A stretch of DNA of 12,858 nt from STC-74 sp031423995. Its GTDB lineage: Bacteria > Patescibacteriota > Gracilibacteria > BD1-5 > UBA2023. The stretch covers positions 1 to 12,858 of the forward strand of contig JANPGO010000047.1 in assembly GCA_031423995.1 (NCBI GenBank), given 5' to 3'. Position 1 is the stretch's first letter; each line of letters begins with the position of its first letter. Of the stretch, positions 7,489 to 12,858 are shown piece after piece. The notes under the pieces were generated by a model. It was not told where the DNA came from. It saw only the letters and a program-made list of their open reading frames with translations, and did not search any database. A program made the position numbers and the translations under genes.

Positions 7489-7501
7489 AGCTAATGTAAG
7501 C

Positions 7502-9003
7502 CTAAAACTCCTCACTGTACACTCGTTCGAACCCTCTTTTTGCGAGTTTTTCCTTCGCTTCTGTGACCATCTTCGGATTCCCACAGAGATACCATTCTAT
7601 ATCAAAAACCGCTTCAATATCATCTATATCGACTCTTCATGTTTCGAATCCTGCTACCGTCTCACGAGTCACATGAATATGGAGATCGACATTGGGAAGA
7701 GTTCGAAGCTGTTCAATATAGAAGAGTTCAGCCTCAGTGGAGACGGAAAAATAGAGAGAAATTTTTGGATGATTCTTTTTCTCTTTTCATGTACCTACCA
7801 GTGAATGAATCATATGATATATCGGTGCGAGTCCTGTTCCCGTGGCGATGAATACTTTCGGAGAGAGGGTATCTCGAAGGAGGAAGCTCCCGAAGACTCA
7901 CCTGATACGAATATTTGTCCCTATTCACACGGATCGAAGAAAATCTGATCCACGACTCTGTTCTGAGAGTTTGATCGTGAAAGCGTAGCGATGTCCTGAC
8001 AGCTCAACTATAGAGTACTGTCTTGTGAATTCTCAGAGAGCGTCCTTCCAGAGAAATACCATAAACTGTCCTGGTTGACTTTGGAGTTCTTCCATCGTCT
8101 CGATGACGAGTTCAATAGTTGTCGGATTGAGGAGATTCTTCTCCACGATAGTCGCATTCATCTGTGTTCATCTATCCGTATTTTCCTGATACGGAATGAA
8201 GTCAGATTTTCTCAGACCACACTCAGGACATATCCATGATTCAGGAATATCGCTAAATTCTGTACCAGGCTGGATCCCGCTATCTTCATCTCAGAGTTCA
8301 GGATCATAGATGTATCCACACGGGACACAGAGCCATTTTTGTCATATCGGATATGCGATATCTGATCAACTGAATAACTTGATTCCCTTCCATTCAAGAG
8401 TTTTTCCAAGAAAATATACTATAATAATAGAGAATTGTATGAGAATATCAGTATTTGTATACCATACAGTTTGTGGGTTTTTGTACCAAGAGATCAGGAC
8501 AATATGTAATATCACAAATATTACTATCCCATATGCGAGCCTATGCAAACGCTTCCAATTCTTTCAAAGTTTTTGTATTGCCCATCTGTTTGAAGTAAGA
8601 AGAAGAGGCATCGTCATCATAAGAGCAATAAATCATACTCAGAAGTACATTACTTGACCATCTTGCCACCAGAATGATGTATCAACTAGAAGGATGGGTT
8701 TGGAATTATATATCCTCATCCATGCACAAATGCAAGTGATCCCATTAGTATACCGAGTTCTTTACGAAGAGGCATTATAGCAGTAGCTATTTGTAGTCAA
8801 AATACCCGAGAAAGTATCGGAAGAAATAAGATGATAAGTAAAATATTTCTCGCTTGTTCCCCCATTGCTTTTACCAAATCTGGAAAAATTATAATAGGAA
8901 GCGAACAGAAGGAGATAAATATGAGAAAATATCCGATATATTTCTTATATTGTTTGATGAGATTTTCGATGGGTGAGAGGAGGTGATTGATATATGTGAG
9001 CAT
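7502..9003 (-). CDS. MsrQ-like membrane domain / rubredoxin / FNR-type reductase fusion, frameshifted
   Basis: About 500 residues, but needs a -1 shift near 8686-8701. Residues 1-215: membrane domain of the MsrQ/ferric-reductase type (PLRKELGILMGSLAFVHGGG, LLLTSNRWAIQKLGKNWKRL), with His 94, 154 and 167. Their 60- and 13-residue spacing equals the heme-ligand His 91/151/164 of E. coli MsrQ as I recall it. Residues 224-267: rubredoxin, Cys 226, 229, 259, 262 (CVPCGYIYD, CPECG). Residues 275-500: FAD/NAD(P) reductase of the ferredoxin-NADP reductase family, with the FAD motif RQYS (328-331), GVFGSFLL, the nucleotide motif ATGTGLAP (near 389) and WYLCGNPKMV close to the C-terminus. Likely role: NAD(P)H to FAD to rubredoxin and/or heme b at the membrane. 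About 14 TGA codons are Gly. Start ATG 9003 is 11 bases after the mltG stop, so it is the last gene of that run. Stop TAG. Confidence 0.85.
8686..8701 (-). other. Frameshift point in the reductase fusion gene
   Basis: On the minus strand the upstream frame reads CCA AAC CCA TCC TTC and then TAG. The downstream frame (ILLVDTSFWW onwards) is one base back. Just before the stop lies A_AAC_CCA (8695-8701), which fits the X_XXY_YYZ pattern for -1 slippage. A lost C from the CCC run would explain it equally well. Both flanking segments are well-conserved parts of one membrane domain, so the shift is real relative to the family. Confidence 0.75.
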
Positions 9004-9014
9004 ACTTTGATAGA

Positions 9015-10076
9015 TTATTGAATATATTTTGCTTTATTCGCATTGTGTTCTGCAAGCGTTTTCGCGTAGTGAATAGCTCCATTCAAGTCATGAAGATAAT
9101 AATAGTATGGAGAAGACTCAGTATGAAGAACAGCATTCCATGTTCACTCTGAAATACTTGCTATCGGTGTCGGGGGAAATCCTTGCTTATTTCGAGTGTT
9201 ATAGGGATGCTTCTCAGCTATGACTGACCCAATAAATGATGGAGTGCATTGTTTCTGAGTTTTTGCATAGCCAAAGCAGACAGTAGCATCGGCCCCCATC
9301 GGTATCCGTTCAAGGACACGCTTCATAAGTATTCCTGCAACCACTGTTTGTTCACTGAGACTTCATTCTTCTCGTTCGACGATCGAAGCGAGGATGAGTT
9401 CTTGATAGGGAGTGAGCTTACTCGATATCGATCATGACTGAGTATAGGTCGGTCAGATTCTCTTCTGCCATTCATCGAGGAGTTTTCGAGCGACCGTATC
9501 GGCATTCGCAGTTTTTGGGATACGATAGGTATCTGGATAGAGAAAGCCTTCCATACTCGTCACTCAATGGAGGAAAGTATATTCACTCTGATACTTCCCG
9601 AAGCCATCTCGAAGTGCCATGAGAAAATCTCCAGGATTTTCGATAATATCCTTCCGATAGAGATAGTCATCGATATCATAGCTATTCCATCCAGGGAGGA
9701 TCGTGATGGTGAGATCCGTGAAGACAGGCTTCACGAGAATTGTCCGAAATACTTCATCGAGTTCGAGGGTTGAGTCGACCTTGTACCCACCAGCCTGAAG
9801 ATTCTCGATCTTCGGTGCGAAATACTTTACCCAGAGCTTGTATTTCCAATCAGGAATTTTGAGTTTGAGACTTGCAGGAAGCGTATTGACCGTTGCTCAC
9901 TTATCGAGGGTATACGTTCCGATCGGCACGAGAGTTGATCCAACGGATGCAATACTCGAATAGAGAAAGTATACCATCAGGCAAATAATTCCAAGTATCC
10001 ACAAAATGAGAGCTCGATTCGAACCTTTTCGTTTCTCTCTCCGTGTTTCTCGAATATGTCGTTCAGTGAAAGCCAT
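9015..10076 (-). CDS. mltG: Endolytic murein transglycosylase MltG
   Basis: 353-residue YceG/MltG-family enzyme that cleaves nascent peptidoglycan strands and is thought to end glycan synthesis. A basic N-terminus (RHIRETRREKRKGSNR) precedes one membrane helix (ALILWILGIICLMVYFLYSS), so the catalytic part is extracytoplasmic. Family motifs: GVTSMEGFLYPDTYRIP, ASIVERE with the catalytic Glu at about residue 234, VVAGILMKRV, a PMGADATVCFGY block and, near the C-terminus, GFPPTPIASISE followed by HYAKTLAEHNANKAKYIQ. TGA codons are Gly, as in the LHGVTSMEG block and after EREE. Start ATG 10076 lies 9 bases downstream of the previous gene; stop TAA. Part of the gltX-to-reductase run; without these motifs in the standard code only fragments appear. 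Confidence 0.92.
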
Positions 10077-10085
10077 GCAAGATGA

Positions 10086-10466
10086 TTAATGAACAGATCC
10101 TGTAGCCACAGCTCCTGTCGAGAAGACGCTCAATTTCCGAAGGTCATCCTTTGCCTTCTCTACAGCTGAATAGGCGTTTTGTACTGAATCAGCGGCACTT
10201 TTTACTTGTTCTGTCTTAGTAGTGAGCGTATTCTGAATATTTTTTGCGGTAGAATTCACCTCTTCAATCGAGGATGAAGCCTTGGATCGGAACTGATCAT
10301 AGAGCGATGCGGATCATGACTCACTTTCGATTGATGTTTTGAAGGAACGTATTTTCGTATTGAGAACCTTGTTCCCATATTGATCAGCAAAATCAGGAGC
10401 AAGGAAAATGACAAGGAGCGCAATGACACCGAGGAGAATGATGAACGAGAGAAGGCGAGCAAACAT
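10086..10466 (-). CDS. Small membrane-anchored coiled-coil protein, unknown
   Basis: 126 residues. The N-terminus is one strong membrane helix (ARLLSFIILLGVIALLVIFL), followed by a polar, helical tail rich in Ser, Ala, Lys and Gln (for example NIQNTLTTKTEQVKSAADSV) that looks coiled-coil. One TGA (10314) is read as Gly. ATG 10466 is 4 bases after the stop of the zinc-ribbon gene and places Met directly before the helix. The stop TAA is 9 bases before mltG, so translation is probably coupled. No family recognised. The neighbourhood suggests a cell-envelope role, but that is guilt by association. Confidence 0.75.
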
Positions 10467-10470
10467 GATA

Positions 10471-10815
10471 TTATTTGAGAAGATCTTCGACGGACTGAAT
10501 ATGAGTGAGTTCATCACGAAGGGCGGTGATATCTTCATCCTTGATACTCTGCTCATTGATCGAGCCATTTTGGACAAGTTTTTTGAGGATATTTTTCCCT
10601 TCCTCAGTCTTCAGCATCTCACTGGCAATATTCGCTACCTCAGCATGAATATGAGCATGTGACTGACAATGTGAGCAAGTGATATCGAGATTGATCATAT
10701 GTTCACCGATTCCAGAGATACGGACAGATCCTTCGTCGACCTTCTGTTGGCATCACTGACAGATATACTGTTGGATGGTCGTCTCGATGATGTTTTTGAT
10801 AAATATATAGAGCAT
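10471..10815 (-). CDS. Small protein with two CxxC pairs (zinc-ribbon-like)
   Basis: 114 residues. CQGC near residue 19 and CSHC near residue 48 are spaced like the two halves of a zinc ribbon; the Gly of the first knuckle is encoded by TGA 10753, so standard-code reading loses the first half of the domain. A His-rich stretch (CQSHAHIHAE) follows the second pair and could add ligands. The rest is an acidic helical tail ending in HIQSVEDLLK. Start ATG 10815 is 31 bases after the gltX stop; stop TAA. Function unknown: metal binding is inferred from the Cys spacing. Confidence 0.75.
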
Positions 10816-10846
10816 AGTGTAATTCTTAATTCATCGGAATGATACT

Positions 10847-12325
10847 CTATTTTGACGGAATTTCAAAGTATTTTTGTATCCTCTCACTTGACTTTTCTCT
10901 TCCAAGAATATAGGCGAGCTCGAATGATCCGGGTGAGAATTCTTCCCCCGAGAGGGCAACTCTGAGTGGCCAGAGTATCTGTCCATTCTTCTTCCCTGCT
11001 GTAGCGATTGCCTCAAGTATAGGTGCCTTCAGTGCCTCGAGGGAACTGTAGTTACCTGATTCGATGTATGGAAGAACAAATTGTAATGCCTCTATCGCAT
11101 CGGATTCGGTTTCGATCTTCATCTTGGGGTTGATCAAGAGATCCTTCCTCATACTCGTCGTGCCATAGAGAAATCTCGTGAGTTCGATGTATTCATTGAA
11201 CCGCTTCATACGGGGTTGGAGCTCATGGAGAATTTTCGTATTCAAGTCATATGTTTGCCCTGAGAAAACATCAGTATAGAAATCAGGCTCATATTTCTCG
11301 AGGTATTCTGCGAGTCGCTCATGGAGGGCTCAGAGTTCCATACGCTTGATATATTCCCCATTCATCCAGTCAAGTTTGATAGGATCGAGAAGGGCTCATG
11401 ATTTATGAATATCTTTGATCTGGAAGAATCCAATCATTTCATCCATACTCATAATCTCTTGGTCACGCTTGGGATGCCATCCAAGGAGAGCAATGAAGTT
11501 CAGAAGTGCCTCTACGAGGTATCATTTACTCAGGTATTCTGACACGGCTGTATCGCCTGTTCGCTTCGAGAGTTTCTTTCCATCATTTCCAAGGATATTC
11601 GGAAGGTGTGCATATTCAGGAAGCGTGATGCCGAGTCCACGAGCGGTGAGTACCTGAATCGGTATAGAGCTGATCCACTCTTCGCCACGCATGACATGGG
11701 TCACCTCCATCATATCATCATCGATCACGACGGCTCCATGATACGTCGGGAATATGCCATCCGACTTGAGAAGTACTGCATCATCGACCTCTCATGTTTT
11801 GAATTCGATACGACCGCGAATAATGTCGTTGAACACGATTGTCTCACCTTTTGGTACCTTGAGCCGGATTGTATGATTCTCTCCATTTGCGATGCGTTCA
11901 CGAGCTTCTTCAAGGGGAATATGACGACAGTGACTATCATATCCGGGTGGGAGCTTCAATTCCTCTTGTTCTTGTCTGAGTGCCGAGAGTCGCTCAGTGC
12001 TACAGAAACAATAATATGCAGTTCCCGCTTCACACATCGCATGCAGCCGAGGCGCATAGAGATCGATCCGTTCACTTTGGATATAGGGTCACATTCCTCC
12101 ATCATGATGTGGACCTTCATCCGGCATGATTCCCACGATCTTGTGGGTGTCGAGAATAATATCGATAGCGCCTTCGACGATACGGCTCCGATCAGTATCT
12201 TCTATACGGAGGATATATTGTCCTTGATTGTGTCGAGCCCAGAGATACGCGTAGAGTGCTGTGCGGAGTCATCCGATATGGAGATATCCTGTCGGTGATG
12301 GAGCGAATCGGGTACGAACGGTCAT
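10847..12325 (-). CDS. gltX: Glutamyl-tRNA synthetase
   Basis: 492-residue class I aminoacyl-tRNA synthetase that charges tRNA-Glu (and possibly tRNA-Gln in organisms using the amidotransferase route). N-terminus MTVRTRFAPSPTGYLHIGG holds the HIGH-type signature; the second Gly of HIGG is TGA 12269. Then LRTALYAYLWAR, RIEDTDRSR, VDDAVLLKSDGIFPTYH, THVMRGEEWISSIP, and the KMSKS-type loop GKKLSKRTGD, followed by the helical anticodon-binding part. A CxC (YYCFCS) lies in the segment that carries the zinc knuckle in some GluRS, but I cannot see a full four-ligand set. TGA codons occur at conserved glycines elsewhere as well. ATG 12325 fits the universal N-terminus. Stop TAG. First gene of the minus-strand run. 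Whether it is discriminating or non-discriminating cannot be told here. Confidence 0.95.
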
Positions 12326-12355
12326 AGAAAGTAGGTAAAAGCAGATAGGAGATAG

Positions 12356-12361
12356 AGTATA
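12356..12361 (-). promoter_or_regulatory. Candidate -10 box upstream of gltX
   Basis: Reads TATACT on the minus strand, 30 bases before the gltX ATG, with a T-rich stretch but no clear -35 box upstream. The leader between it and the ATG is strongly pyrimidine-rich, as is the leader of glutamate dehydrogenase. Confidence 0.3.
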
Positions 12362-12421
12362 GAAAATGGCAAAAAAAGCAACAGAAAGGCATCACAAGTA
12401 CCATCATCACGAAGAATTCAC

Positions 12422-12858
12422 GTGAAAATGTTTGCAACAAGAGGGAAAGTCTATAGACTCAATGAACAACTAACAACTACAGTGCTCCTCACCTACCGTA
12501 TTCCGCTCATCACAGGAAGTATCCTCGCCCTCACGGTGTTCGTGAATATTTTTGCATTCCAGATATTTTCTGAAGAGCATTTTGCAGAGTATATCTCCTC
12601 CGTCGAGACGGGTGTGATGATCACTCCGAATCCCGAACAACTCCAATCATTCATCCACCTCTCGAAGCTCGATAAAAAAACACAACAAGAATATACGGAA
12701 GTCATATGAGAACTCTCGAATCTCTCCCGTTCGATCGAGAACATCAGCAAGAATCCTGAACTCTATATGTCCGAGAATGGGAGTGGGTCATCGGGAACGA
12801 TGCTCAATATTCCCTATCCGAATGCTCTCACGGGAACCATCGACTTCACGAAACTCTT
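12422..12858 (+). CDS. Putative membrane protein, N-terminal part (partial)
   Basis: Runs off the window. From GTG 12422 (alternative ATG 12428, two codons later) the product has a short basic start, one clear membrane helix (IPLITGSILALTVFVNIFAF), then a polar region with a helical stretch and a Ser/Gly-rich linker (SENGSGSSGT). One TGA (12707) is Gly. The helix followed by a polar domain suggests an extracytoplasmic part anchored near the N-terminus; no family is recognised in the visible 145 residues. Divergent from gltX with about 95 bases between starts. The start is uncertain: an ATG at 12366 opens another frame (MAKKATERHHKYHHHEEFTG) that would join this one through a -1 slip on AAAA at 12425-12428. 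Confidence 0.6.

Noticed and set aside
7489..7501. Terminator between the lipoprotein and the reductase fusion
   Set aside because: The 13-base gap contains no inverted repeat with a T run on either strand.
11606..12298. 230-residue plus-strand open frame
   Set aside because: It lies opposite gltX, whose HIGG and KLSKR motifs fix the minus strand as coding. It has no recognisable domain.

Overview
The window comes from a bacterium that reads UGA as glycine (translation table 25). This points to the candidate phyla Absconditabacteria (SR1) or Gracilibacteria (BD1-5/GN02); I cannot choose between them. Every recognisable protein gene carries in-frame TGA codons, and where the family is known they fall on conserved glycines: GPYKGG and GGGKGG of glutamate dehydrogenase, the first Gly of an FAD GxGxxG, HIGG of glutamyl-tRNA synthetase, and TAGGV and ISGP of an HI0933-type flavoprotein. 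All gene ends given here are TAA or TAG. Read with the standard code, the window falls into short fragments.

Layout. 1-733 (+): C-terminal half of a putrescine-type aminotransferase. 771-1577 (+): AT-rich unknown protein, with a palindromic promoter. 1578-3698 (-): fusion of an MsrQ/ferric-reductase-like membrane domain, a rubredoxin and the FMN domain of glutamate synthase. 3699-3965: divergent control region with two promoters, a Fur-like palindrome and six tandem 7-mers. 3966-5300 (+): glutamate dehydrogenase, then a terminator. 5373-6848 (+): HI0933/BaiN-type flavoprotein with a leaderless-looking promoter. 6841-7488 (+): overlapping lipoprotein gene. 7502-12325 (-): a tightly spaced run transcribed gltX, zinc-ribbon protein, small membrane/coiled-coil protein, mltG, and a second membrane-domain/rubredoxin fusion, this one ending in an FNR-type NAD(P)H reductase and interrupted by a frameshift. 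12422-end (+): start of a membrane protein divergent from gltX.

Two things stand out. First, the two rubredoxin proteins share an N-terminal plan (MsrQ-like membrane cytochrome domain, then rubredoxin) but end in different catalytic modules. One end could draw electrons from NAD(P)H and the other could spend them on glutamate formation, so together they look like a membrane-tethered rubredoxin electron-transfer pair. Second, two genes (glutamate dehydrogenase and the flavoprotein) each carry two palindromic repeat elements in frame inside the coding sequence. They resemble Rickettsia palindromic elements and add extra residues to otherwise well-conserved enzymes. Some of these insertions are open only because UGA is sense.

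Several genes converge on glutamate: aminotransferase, glutamate-synthase-like enzyme, glutamate dehydrogenase and gltX. I saw no rRNA, tRNA, CRISPR array, transposase or integrase.
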